64,000 nt of DNA. Origin: Tretioscincus oriximinensis. Taxonomy: Eukaryota; Chordata; Lepidosauria; Squamata; Gymnophthalmidae. Below are positions 47,885 through 58,309 of the stretch, one piece after another (position 1 is the first letter of the stretch; every line of letters begins with the position of its first letter). Both the position numbers and the translations under genes were made by a program. The stretch covers positions 2,491,596 through 2,555,595 of the forward strand of contig JAJVDF010000029.1 in assembly GCA_022410635.1 (NCBI GenBank). Reading direction: 5' to 3'. Below the pieces are notes generated by a model that was not told the origin of the DNA, did no database searches, and worked only from the letters and a program-made list of their open reading frames with translations.

Positions 47885-49659
47885 CAGATTCCTCCAGCCT
47901 CGGCAAACTTAGGAAAGGGGCTGGAAGGAAGCACATTCAAGCACTTACCAGTCTCTCTCTCAGTCTGCAAGTTGAATGTCAGTACAAAATGGCACCTCTA
48001 CAGAGACACAGAGAGACTGTAGCCCTCCTAGACAGCCCTCCATTAGTTCTGGGATTGGCGACCCCTTTTGTCAATTACAAAAGCTGCCTGGAGCTTTTTG
48101 ATTTGTTGGCAGTTCCTCTATGAAAGGAGATTTTATCATTGATTTTAATCTCTGAGTGTTCTCCAAACCCTACGAACACAGTGGCTAGCCACCATTGACA
48201 GGCGAATTCAAACTTAAAGAAATCCAATGATACAATTTAACCACAATGGGTTTACATGACACAGCTTTCCTCTGCTTGCCACCATTTAAAGTTTCCCGCA
48301 GGCTCCCTTTTTCTTTCACTACTACCCCAGCAGTTCTGTATCCCTCTTTGGTATTTATTTTCACACTTCTGGCAGAGAACCAGTTTTATTTCAATTGTTT
48401 GGCCAAGCAATCTCTCAGATCAACATCAACCATTTATTTCCCTTCTCTATTTAACAACCAACAACCAGATCAGATCTAACTCTCATCCTCACACCTCCCT
48501 TTTTTTATAATCCAAGCCCCGCCCCCAAGGATCAGCTTCTAGGCTTAGAAAATTTAAAGGAGCCTCGCTCTATTTAAGTGATTTCATTACAATCATCTGC
48601 ACTGACTTCAACGTCTATAAAAACTTGGGGACTAGCCTCCAAAAATTCCAACAACTAGGAATGAAAATTCGTAGCCTGGAGTCCCTGGGGAACCCATTTC
48701 AGATGGAGACACCAACACACTTTGGTGTGCTGTCAAATGGGTCCCCTGGCAGTACAAAAAAAGAAGCTTTGCCTTCTCATTCCTTCACAATCTAGGCAAC
48801 TCTGAACTTGTGTATCCAAGTAAGGTGCTTTCTGATCTGGATTACACTTCATCCTGTACAAATAGAATTTACCAATGGGCAGAGCTTCAGTGATCCATAT
48901 TTGTGCTTTCTTGCTCAGAGACATGGGTGGGAGATCCCAGAGCATCCCCAAACATTGCCCACCTTGATGTGACAGCTCACAGAGATCACTTCCTGCTGCA
49001 GCTGTGGCAGGAAATTTAAACTGCTGTGAAAAGCAATTAAGTAGCAGCAGCAGATAATGATGATCCAGAAGATTTCCCTCACCACCAGGAGTGGGTGATA
49101 CTTAGGGCTGCCTCTGGGCTCACTAGAAGCTAGAAGACTCCCCCATCCTCTAACCACATCTCCAAGCCAGAAAAGCATAACTCTTAAGTTGCATTAAACC
49201 AGACATCTAAAAGCTATTTGCTCTCACACTCCAAGAGGCTGCCTGGGCTTGGAACCCTACTTCTACACTTTCACAAAGTTCATTCCTTGAAGTTATCAAG
49301 AGAAAAGGCCAGCAAGGGTAGATGTGTGATAAGAAGCCAAGCTGCTAGGAGCATTAAGGCTATATACTGGCATGGTATTTTAAACAGCTGTCAGGTTTTT
49401 TTGATGTGGGTATTTGCTCTAACTTCTTTCTCCCATGTTGGACCACAAAACCTGGGTTGTAGAGGAGGAAGAAGAAAAACACAAGTGAATTCTGAGGCCC
49501 GATTCTCATGTTCTGTTTCCTGTGCTTTGGGGGTGGTGAGTTTACCTTCCGTCTGACCCACAGATCTACGAGTGTCCAGCTTTCCATGTGCTTTTTAAAA
49601 GTGTTTAGAGTGCAGTAAACAGCCTCCTTATAACATGAAATTTTCATAAGTCTGCAAGA
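47885..49659. other. Unique DNA, nothing recognised
   Basis: Short frames at 48246-48510 and 49218-49556 have no family motif. Confidence 0.4.
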
Positions 49660-49692
49660 CGCTATCCAGAATAAGGCTCCGTGTGGACAGGG
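49660..49692. mobile_element. Fold-back MITE end fragment
   Basis: ATCCAGAATAAGGCTCCGTGTGGAC, given here as landmarks ATCCAGAATAAGGCT and GTGTGGAC, matches the right end of the MITE at 35300-35469. Only one end is left. Confidence 0.55.
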
Positions 49693-50034
49693 CCTCCATT
49701 TTAAAGTGCTAAAGAAAAATCTCTCCAGAGGACTGGAGGGCTGGGCTTATGCAAACTGTACAGGTTTCTAAAGATTACATTAGCTCTTATCTGCATAGAC
49801 AAGTAGGCAGGGTTGCAGTAAATTCTGGGGGTTGTAGTTAGGGAAGCACAGCAGTGCCTTCTGGGGCTTCTCTTTCAAACGAGGCAGCTGCTGAATGACA
49901 AGTAAAATGGGGACAGAGGGTTAACACATTTGCTTTTTTAAATGGTTGCAGAGCAGAGGAAATGGACAGGTGGGGATGCAACCCAAGATGAGCCAACACC
50001 AATGACCCCCTTTCCTTTGTCTGTCTTAACTCTT
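49693..50034. other. Unique DNA, nothing recognised
   Basis: No supported feature. Confidence 0.4.
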
Positions 50035-50815
50035 CAACCTATCAGTTTCAAGCCCCTTGGTCTTAGTGTTGTGTGGCAGAGAAAATAGTTTTCTCTGTCT
50101 ACCCATGTATGATTTCAATCAGATCACCTTTTAAACACAATCTTGAGGTTGAAGAGGCTCAGAAGTTGCAACCTGACTTCATAAGAGAGGTGGCTCCAGC
50201 CCCTTGATCATTCTTGTTGACCTTTTCTGCACCTTCTCCAGAGTTCCACAATATCTTTCCAGAGATGTGGTGACCAGAAGTGTACTCAGTATTCCAAATG
50301 GAACCTCACCGCAAATTTATAAAGAGGCAAAACATCACTTTCCGACTTGTTTTTAATTCCCTTCCTAATAACTCCTAACACTAAATTTCCTTTTTTCACT
50401 ACTGCTGCACACTTGGGGTGACCCCAAGATGCTTTTCCTGCTCTGTCACAGAAAGTTTGGTTCCCATCAGTCAATGGGAGAAACTTTGATTCCTTTTCCC
50501 AATGTGACTTTGCACTTGCTTAGGTTGACCTGCATTTGCCACTTTGTTTCTCACTCACCCAATTTCAAGCAATCCCTCTGGAGCTCTTTACAATCACTTC
50601 AGTTTTCACTACCCTGAACAATTTCGTGTTATCAGCAAACTTGGCTATCTCACTGTTTTCCCCAGCATCCAGATCATATATGAATACATTAAGAAGCACA
50701 GGTCCCAGTACTGAACTCTGGAGTTCACACTTCACTTCTCGCCCAACAATTTTATTTTTCACCAGTGAGAACACAGCCTTTCTGCTTTGACATAATAACC
50801 CAGCCAATCCGAGAA
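50035..50815 (-). mobile_element. CR1/L3 LINE fragment, antisense, degraded
   Basis: On the minus strand it runs from the RT region (VLGPVLLNVFIYDLDAG, then EIAKFADNTKLF) through GTKLSVTEQ-like and VVRPHLEY-like segments (AVRFHLEY) to about the NREKMFSL position. The catalytic FADD reads FADN here, and several frameshifts occur. The 3' end beyond about 50035 is missing. Confidence 0.9.
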
Positions 50816-52305
50816 AATTAAGCTCTAAACATAAACAGAGTACAATATAATTTACTAATAGTAAAAAGAAGCCCTCCAGATTATCTGTAAATTAAAATGC
50901 ATTTTGTCACAAATGGTATCAATCATTGTTGGCTAGGAAACAATATATTAGAAATGGGATCATAAAAAGATCAGACACATTTATAGGCTCCCATTTATAG
51001 TCTCTTTACTTTAACCTGTCTATTAATATGGGCATTCTCTCTGTAGTAAATCTTTGATTCTACTTCTGGATGGCTCAGAAAAGCAATTGGAGAATCTTGC
51101 AGTTAGGTTTGTACCAGCTCAGCTTCTACATAGAACAAGTTTGGATGGTGCCAAGGGAACACCTTTCTTCCTTCACTGGCCCCTGCCAATTTAATCGCCT
51201 GTTCTGCACACAGTCTTTGCCAGAGCCTCATTTCACTCCAGCTGATGCCTAAATTGCAGCAAAAACATCACAAAGCACGTTTTTATTTGTCTCTCTTAGC
51301 CTAGATGAGCGTTTCCAGATTTTCAAAATGTGAAGAAAATGCCCCTTATTCCTCAGCTTCAGTGCTGCTTATTCCAATGTGGATATCTTATTTTTTTTGC
51401 TTCATCTCAGTTCCTCAGCATGGGCTCCATTGCACAAGCACTGCTCACTTAAACCTGCTTATTTGTCCTAATATTAGGTAACTATGGTAACTGCTACAGA
51501 TTTTATTAGAGCTTCATATTTACCTTTCCCTATGTATTCTAATCATTACTTTTGCTCCATGCACACATACGTATATTCATTCATTTATTCCTCCCACTCT
51601 CCTNACAAAAAGCCACAGCATCATGCTAGTGATTAACACCGCCCCCCCTCTCCTTCCCTCTTTCCAACTGGGTATCAATTGATACCTTTGTCACCTGTTC
51701 ACAATATCATCTTGATCAGGGTTCTTCATTCATTCATCTTTTCAAGGCAACAAGACAAAATCAATAGGGGAAAATTAAGCAAAGGGTCCATCCCCCTTTG
51801 TGAACACTGCTTTGATGTAACAGAGGGTTCACATTGTTCAGTCATGTTATGAACAAAGTTTTGGAAGGCCACCCAAGATGAACAGGCCATAGTGAGGAGG
51901 TCTAACAAAAGTTGATCTTTACCAAGGAAATCCCATGGACAGAATCAATACAGCTGCTCAAATCAGAAGGTTCCAAATACGTTGCTGACAAAGAGTGGAG
52001 GCAATTACAAGTAACACCATAGAGAGTGAAATCTCTGGATCAAAGTCAAAAGCTGTGAATGCTGCTGATCATGAAAGAAAAATCCAGTGCTGTAAAGAAC
52101 AATATTGCAAAGAATCCTAGAATGCAAGAGCTATGAACCAAAATAATCTAGTGCACCATTCCCACTGCAGCCTTTATACTAATTGGGGAAGGAAGGAGAT
52201 GGAATTCTGATTGAGTTTTGTCTCTTTTCCAATCTACCCAAACTAGTTTTTTTTTGTCCTGTTGGGGCAGATAGTATAGAATCAGTGACATAAAATGAAC
52301 AGTAG
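50816..52305. other. Unique DNA, possible old BovB trace
   Basis: At 51940-52110 the plus strand reads MDRINTAAQIRRF and further fragments that might be a decayed LINE, but I cannot assign them. An ambiguous base lies at 51604. Nothing else recognised. Confidence 0.3.
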
Positions 52306-52441
52306 ATTTCTAAGAAATTAGTATTTATCTAGAAAGTTTAGCAAGGAGGCTCGTAGAACTTTAGAGATTAACAAGAGAAAGGTAGGCGGTATGTGCATCT
52401 GAAGAAGCAGACTTGGCTACAAAAGCTCGTATCGCCTACAT
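52306..52441 (-). mobile_element. Family A retroelement with inverted 5' segment
   Basis: On the minus strand the right-hand part (52441-52394) is in antisense orientation and the left-hand part (52393-52306) in sense. From the plus strand this appears as antisense CAAGGAGGCTCGTAGAACTT then GAGATTAACAAGAGAAAGG, followed by sense CATCTGAAGAAGCAGACTTG and GCTACAAAAGCTCGTATCGC. This is the arrangement expected from twin priming. A CGCCTAC overlap of about 10 bp is shared by the two parts. The 3' terminus near 52306 is diverged. Confidence 0.75.
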
Positions 52442-52552
52442 AAAATGTAGCCAGATAAAATGGATGGAGATAGGTGGCTTTAGTCCAGATAGCCATTAGA
52501 AGAACAAAGTAGTCCTTATCTTTACATTCAATAAAAGGGCAAGAAAGCGATC
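52442..52552. other. Short unique stretch
   Basis: Nothing recognised. Confidence 0.4.
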
Positions 52553-52915
52553 TCAAAAATGACAGAATGATTTCTGTTCAAATCCAAGGCAAACTATTCA
52601 ACATCATAGTAATCCAAGTCTATTCTCCAATCACTGATGCTGAAGAGGATGAAGCTGGCCAGATCTCTGAAGACCTACAACATTTTCTACATAGAACTGA
52701 CACACACAAAAATATTGCTTTCACCCCAGTGGTCCGAATGCAAAAGTAGTAAATTAAAAACAACTGGAGTCACAGACAAGCTTAACTCTGATGTACAAAT
52801 GGGCAAGATAAAATATTATCAAGATAACTCACTGGTCATGACAAACTCTCTTTTCCAACAATCCAAAAGGCAACTCCACACCAGGATATCACCTGACAGC
52901 CAATACTGAAATTAA
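52553..52915 (+). mobile_element. BovB/RTE LINE fragment, endonuclease domain
   Basis: The frame beginning at 52562 reads NDRMISVQIQGKLFNIIVIQ then VYSPITDAEEDEAGQISEDL, which I recognise as the start of the BovB/RTE AP-endonuclease domain. Further on, in a second frame, NSLVMTNSLFQQSKRQLHTR and SPDSQY match the downstream part of that domain. The catalytic middle (the GDWN-type motif) is missing or scrambled between about 52700 and 52760. Inactive, old fragment; no other BovB copy is evident in the window. Confidence 0.85.
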
Positions 52916-53607
52916 TACAAAATACCTTGCAGCAAAATATGGAAAAACTCTAAATGGGCAGTAAAAACAAGATGCAGAGAAGATTGAATTTTTCATTAAA
53001 AAAAATCTCACAAACTTAGGCCACAGGCACATGAGGTTTTCCTACCACAATAGTAGGATCATCATGATGACTCTGGCTCCACCTGTTAAGAGTTTTTGCA
53101 ATGCACCCAGAAAAAAAGGTTCTTTGCACCAGAAAATTATTTTGCTGATGTTTTCCAAAACGGCCATGCCCACAACCATGGAGGCAAGAATCCTTAACGG
53201 GATTACCAGGATACTGCGAGAAGACACTAGCACAAAACAGTGCAGAATCACATTCTGAGGATGCTCAGTATTTACTTCCTAGTTAGTTGTCTCACCCAGT
53301 CCACGTAAATATGAACGATTGAAATCCACAATCGCTTTTAGATTGCAGGTTTTACTCTTCAAGTGGAGGGGGTCTTAAATTGAAGAAAGTAGAAAAAATC
53401 ATTAAACCATAATCTACTTAGACTAACCATTAGACTAAATAATATCTCTTAATATATAATGGAGGTGATGAATAGATTTAAAGGATTAAATATTGTGTCT
53501 CAAGAATTATGGGCAGATGTTTGTACAATTGTACAGGAGGCAACAACAAAAAGCATCCCAGCGAAAAAGAAGAGCAAGAAACCAAAATGGGTGCAACTGA
53601 AATCACT
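52916..53607. other. Unique DNA, nothing recognised
   Basis: No supported feature. Frames at 53031-53258 and complement have no motif. Confidence 0.4.
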
Positions 53608-53924
53608 GAAGGTGCATCCAGACTGCTGCCTTTTGTAACACTATTCCTTTATATAATATTATACTTAAGCCATTGCTGGCTTTCACAAGTACAAAGTGAT
53701 CACCTTTCCTCCTCGTAAATTTGCCTAAATTTCCCAGGAACCCCTACCATAAATTCTAGCTTCCAACTGACTTGTGTATCCCTTCTATCATTGGTTTTCT
53801 GCCCCCTTTGTTGGATGGATGACATCAGGGGGGATCCCCTGCTGGATCCCCAGAAACAGAATGGGCAGGTCCTCCATAATCACACTCTTATATTATGATA
53901 AAGACTACATGTGGATACAGCCTG
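53608..53924. mobile_element. Possible DNA-transposon MITE, ~317 bp
   Basis: The left end GGTGCATCCAGACTGCTG and the inverted right end (GGCTGTATCCACATGTAG read on the minus strand) share TGNATCCA. They continue with similar CTTTTATCATAATATA-type sequence. The interior is noncoding. The end resembles those at 17392 and 35300. Pairing is loose, so this is tentative. Confidence 0.4.
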
Positions 53925-54214
53925 AATTAAGAAAGAAAATGAAAGACAGAGACTCTTCAGGCAGATTGCTGTAGCACAGTATATGCACTGACCTCAACTC
54001 TCCCCCAGGTTCTGGAGCTGTTCCTTAAGTTTACCTACTGTGGACTGTTTAAGAGCTGTTTCTGGATTGTTCTGTCCTGTAGGGAATGTTCAAGGAGCAG
54101 TGTGAACAGGACATTTTCGGGCCTTGCATCCCAATCTTACCTCCCTGCCCTTGCACAATATGTACACCATCCTCTTGCCCAAACACGATGAGGTATGAAC
54201 AGGGTCTGAGGTCA
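53925..54214. other. Unique DNA, nothing recognised
   Basis: No supported feature. Confidence 0.4.
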
Positions 54215-54220
54215 GAATGA

Positions 54221-54384
54221 TCTAGTGGAACAGGTTGCCACAGGAGGTGGTGTATTTTCCTTCACTGAAAGTCTTCAAACAGAGGGTGGACCGCCATCTG
54301 TCTGGGATATTTAATGAATCCTGCGTTGAGTAAGGGGTTGGACTTGATAACTCTTGAGGTCACTTCCATCTCTATGTTTCTATG
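54221..54384 (+). mobile_element. CR1 LINE 3' end, sense
   Basis: Contains TAGTGGAACAGGTTGCCACA, GTCTTCAAACAGAGGGTGG, ATCTGTCTGGGATATTTAAT, GGGGTTGGACTTGATAACTC and a degraded octamer end (CTATGTTTCTATG). Same lineage as 37235-37465, more truncated. Confidence 0.9.
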
Positions 54385-55116
54385 AAAAGTTTATTACAGG
54401 TCATTCATGTGGCTGTTGCTGCTGGAACAAAATTGGGGAATATTCCTGCAACCAGTACATGGAAGGCCCCACCCATTCAGGCCACTGACTAATCAGAGCT
54501 GGTCTTATTCCAGAACATAAGTATAAAACTGGTTTTGTTAAAGAAGACAGAATTGTAGAAAGAAAGTCTTTGAACACTCATATGAGATAAATGCCAAAAA
54601 GCACAAGAAGGCTCTTTAAACAATATAACACTACATCCAAATTACTGATAGTCATTTTCATGTCATTATGCACAGAAAACAATATTAACACAAAGAATCT
54701 TGACTCAACCCTTAGTTTTATACAGAAATTCTTACGCTTTCTAATTTTTGCTTTGACCAACACCCAATGTGGTATTAAACAACAACATGTGGAATAGATA
54801 CACCATACAGTAAGCCAGATGTTGTTGCATATATTTTCTCAGGCTGTGAATTTTGTAATCTGTTATCTGAATAGACAATTTAAGAGCAGCTAAGGCCTGG
54901 ATAAAACACGTCCATCCCACTTGTGTTTGATTTACATGAGTTTGTTGTTTCACAACGTAACTCATTTTTTGCAGGAAAGGTGGTGATGATGGGGAAAACA
55001 CGTTGGACTATTTTGAGATATTCCATAACTTTTTTTAACCTTGTAAATTTGTTGGGAGAAAAAGGGAAAAACATTCCCAAGCACAGTAACACAAAACAGG
55101 ATTCCCAGCTGCTGGA
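54385..55116. other. Unique AT-rich DNA, nothing recognised
   Basis: No supported feature. Confidence 0.4.
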
Positions 55117-55160
55117 CAATTTTTTACTCCATTTTTTGCAATTTTTTACTCCATTTTTTG
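55117..55160. repeat. 22-bp tandem duplication
   Basis: Two identical units, each starting CAATTTTTTACTCCATTTTT, at 55117-55138 and 55139-55160. Confidence 0.95.
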
Positions 55161-55488
55161 CATTGTGGCTGTGATTTTTCTTTAGCATGTAGTAGTGGAG
55201 TTCACTTTAGAAAGTTTGTTTTCTTCTTCCCTTTCAGCATTGGAAAAGGATGAGTTATACAAAGGAAATCTTTCATCCATCAACAACAGCTGGGAGAGGC
55301 AGGTTCTGCATACAGTACTTGTGGTAGCTACTCTCTAAATCAATTTCCTGAGTTATTTCCATTCATCATAACATTGTTTGCAGCAGTGGCAGTATGTTTT
55401 TTTGCCAGTCTGTAGGTGAACCGTTTTGGTGGGAACACGGAATGATTGTAGAAGTTAGCTGTTTTCCTGTACTCATTGAAGGAGAATT
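55161..55488. other. Unique DNA, nothing recognised
   Basis: No supported feature. Confidence 0.4.
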
Positions 55489-55545
55489 CATAGAACCATA
55501 GAGTTGGAAGGGCCATCGAGTCCAACCCCCTGCTCAGAATTATCT
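55489..55545 (-). mobile_element. CR1 LINE 3' terminus, antisense fragment
   Basis: CATAGAACCATAGAGTTGG, GGGCCATCGAGTCCAACC and CCCTGCTCA correspond to the last ~55 bases of CR1 in reverse. The overlapping 136-codon minus-strand frame (55488-55898) only translates this tail plus unique DNA. Confidence 0.85.
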
Positions 55546-57043
55546 GAGCATTCCCCATAGTTTGCAATTGGAAGTGGTTCCAGAATAGTACATAGTCTGC
55601 ACACTAGGAATGCTGCTGTGGTGCAGACTGCACAGATGTGCACCCAAAGAACTCCCACTGGGTTCTCACAACACCAAGAACCCAAGCAGATTTTGCAAAA
55701 CTTGCTGCTGCTCAAAAATGGGATATTAAAAACGGTAGATATGTTGTTGAATGGAGAAAAGAATAGTAGCAGAATACCTAACATTGCAACCACAGAGCTT
55801 TTCTTCTCTTCCGAAAGGGAAGAAGCCCAAGTTCTTCCCATAGGGAGAGGTCTTCTTTGCTGCAAGAAAGAGTTTTGATCCCTCTCCCCATTTGGCATTC
55901 CCTACTGAAAATCCTTAATCTGTTATAAAGGTTGAACAGTTGATTGGTTGAGGGTGAATGGGGTGGGTGTCTTCCATTTCTTGAAGAAAAGGTAGGGAAG
56001 AAAGATTCCTTAATTTCTGGAAGGAAAAAATGCCATTGCATGAAAGGAGGAAATTTGGTAATAAGTGAAAAGAAAACCATAGAACATTTTAAGGCTTTTT
56101 CAGATTTGTTTTGAAATGAAATGAACCTTTTAAAGTTTCCCCAGTACCTCAGGAGCAAAATCATATTTTTGAAGTTTTGAAGATTACTTTAAACAACAGT
56201 GTACATTTGTTTCTCATATAACCATGACCTGTTTGTTTTTGAACAAAAGCATTTCATAAATAGACATCCAAGTGGTGCTTTCAGTAAAAAATTCCAATCT
56301 CCTTTTTTAAAAAGTAATAATAAGGGGAATAACTGATTTTATTTTTGTACCATGTACATGCTCTTATAACTGAATTTGATATGGTCAAATAACTAATCAA
56401 TAAACAAAAAATGGAAACAATAATGGCTTTATGTGCATCTAGTTTGGAAGCCTACAAATGCAAACTTCAATTTCACTGCAGCAGGGGATACTCATTTCCC
56501 TGGCTTGGGCTGGCAGGGAAGTGATGTCATGGACCCCATGTGAATCACTGTCACTGGTGCACACACATGCTGAATGACATCACGGCAAGCTGGGAAGTCT
56601 TGCCATGTAGGGCTCTTGACTGACAGCTTTTTTTGTCAGTTAAGTGCTCTATAGAGCCTATCGCCATGGCACTTCTTATCATAGGACAGATGAATTGGCT
56701 ATTACAAATTGCAAATTCCAGAACTTGGAGCAGCTACAACCCTAGCTGCCTCACATTCACATTTCTGAAATGCTAGTTTTTCTTTCTCTTCACACCTCCC
56801 TTCCCCATTCCACATCCCTTTTTTGCAGGTATCCCAGAGCCTATTGCAGACAGAAAACCAAGTTAAATCTAATATGTTTCACAGCTCATTCAGCTAACTA
56901 TTCAGATGTAAAACACTCTGCATAGCCAATGAGTGTCCTGTAGATGTTGCCATTTGTCACCCCAGAGAAAGCATTAGATTTGGCATAAAAACTACAGAGC
57001 AAAGGATGGAATAGAAAAGTCCTCCTTTGAGATTAATCAAATA
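55546..57043. other. Unique DNA with a CRE-like inverted repeat
   Basis: GTGATGTCAT at 56521-56530 and ATGACATCAC at 56574-56583 form a perfect 10-bp inverted repeat with CRE-like halves. No promoter context is seen, so I attach no function. No gene recognised. Confidence 0.4.
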
Positions 57044-57069
57044 GTGGTGGTGGTGGTGGTGGTGGGGGG
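57044..57069. repeat. (GTG)n microsatellite
   Basis: Seven GTG/TGG units followed by a G6 run. Confidence 0.95.
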
Positions 57070-57472
57070 TTTCAAACATCCACGCATCAAATCTGAATGC
57101 TCATTTACTCAAACTAAGCATTTGAATGTTCAAAGTTCTACAGTGAGCATTTGTTTCACATCCATTCTGACAAATGTCAGCCAGTTCTATCACTATATCT
57201 TTCTAGTTGCTTGAGAGGAAAGAAACAAAAGAAAAGTAGTGCTTGATTTCCCTATATAATATCAATAACTTTTTTATATTCCATACAAAGAAGCAGTGAC
57301 AGAAACATCCAAATGCATCCCAGAAATTTGGAGGCATTATTAAAAGGACAAAGTGTTATTACTGGGCAGCAGCAGTGGCAATATTTACATCATTGCCATA
57401 AAAAAATATTACAGTCTTTCCAATAGTCCATATCTATTAGGGCAGGCTGATGGTAGGCTAATTTCAGTATTT
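57070..57472. other. Unique DNA, nothing recognised
   Basis: No supported feature. Confidence 0.4.
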
Positions 57473-58012
57473 AGAAGAAGAAGAATCTGGTTTTTAAATC
57501 CTGCCCTTCTCACCTGAAGGGACTCAGAGCAGTTTACAGGGTTAATGTTTGCCCAAAGGCTTAAATCTATTCAATTTTCTCCACTAGATTAATGGCAGTA
57601 CTCATTTATTTATTTATTATTTGTAGTTGTATCCTACCCTATACCCAAAAGTCTCAGGGCGACCAAACATAGGGTGGTGCAAATAGCTTTAGTTACTTTC
57701 TCCACAATAGACACCCTGTGGATTAGGTGGGGCTGAGAGAGTCCAAATAACTGTGACAAGCCCAAGGTCACCCAGCTGGCTTTCATGGAGGAGTGGGGAA
57801 TCAAACTGGGAGACTACCAGGTACGAGTCCAACACTCTAACCACTACACCAAACTGGCTCAGAAATTGATATGTAGATTCTAATTGATTGCTGAGGTAGC
57901 AAGAGCTGAAGGGCCAATAGAGGGTGCTCACCTTTCTCCACATCCGAGACAGGGTCTTGAAATTGGATCTTTCAGTTGATAAACCAGCTCCTTAGCAACC
58001 GTGCCATCCACT
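57473..58012 (-). mobile_element. SINE-2, antisense, interrupted by SINE-1
   Basis: The left part, 57473-57603, starts AGAAGAAGAAGAATCTGG and has CCTGCCCTTCTCACC and GTTTACAGGGTTAATGTTTG. The right part, 57861-58012, ends with AGGGTGCTCACCTTTCTCC, CATCCGAGACAGGGTCTTGA and the inverted tRNA head. Together they match the SINE-2 copy at 18363-18665. The insertion splits the middle. Confidence 0.8.
57604..57860 (-). mobile_element. SINE-1, full length, antisense, inside SINE-2
   Basis: Reversed order: (ATTT)n tail, CTACCCTATACCCAAAAGTC, CACAATAGACACCCTGTGG, CAAGGTCACCCAGCTGGC, GGGGAATCAAACTGGGAG (B box, degraded), CACTCTAACCACTACACC and CAAACTGGCTC (A-box side). It is the younger of the two nested SINEs. 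Confidence 0.9.
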
Positions 58013-58284
58013 CTTCAAAAGCTAAAGGGGAAAGGAAGGGAGTAGAATCATCTTTAAGTGTTTGAATCAAACCTCAGAGGAGGTTAGAATTGGAAGAAGT
58101 TTCTTTAGAGAGCTGCAGCTTGAATTACACTAAGAACAAGTAGCTTATGAGACTAATAATATTTTTAAAAAAGCTTTTCCATATATAGGGTGTATCTAGA
58201 CATTTTCTTTCACTGTCCTACCATGACATCAAGGTGGCTTCCACATGTAGTTATTGGGAGCCAGCAATCATAGCCCTCGAAAAC
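58013..58284. other. Short unique stretch
   Basis: Nothing recognised; an 18-bp repeat of TTCAGGATGGTGAA occurs at its 3' edge (58296-58330) at the LINE boundary. Confidence 0.5.
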
Positions 58285-58309
58285 ATCATTTCAGATTATC
58301 AGGATGGTG

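Noticed and set aside
55488..55898. 136-codon minus-strand frame
   Set aside because: It translates an antisense CR1 tail plus unique DNA; no motif.
56521..56583. CRE-like inverted repeat as a regulatory site
   Set aside because: Two CRE-like halves with no promoter or gene nearby; motif occurrence alone is not enough.
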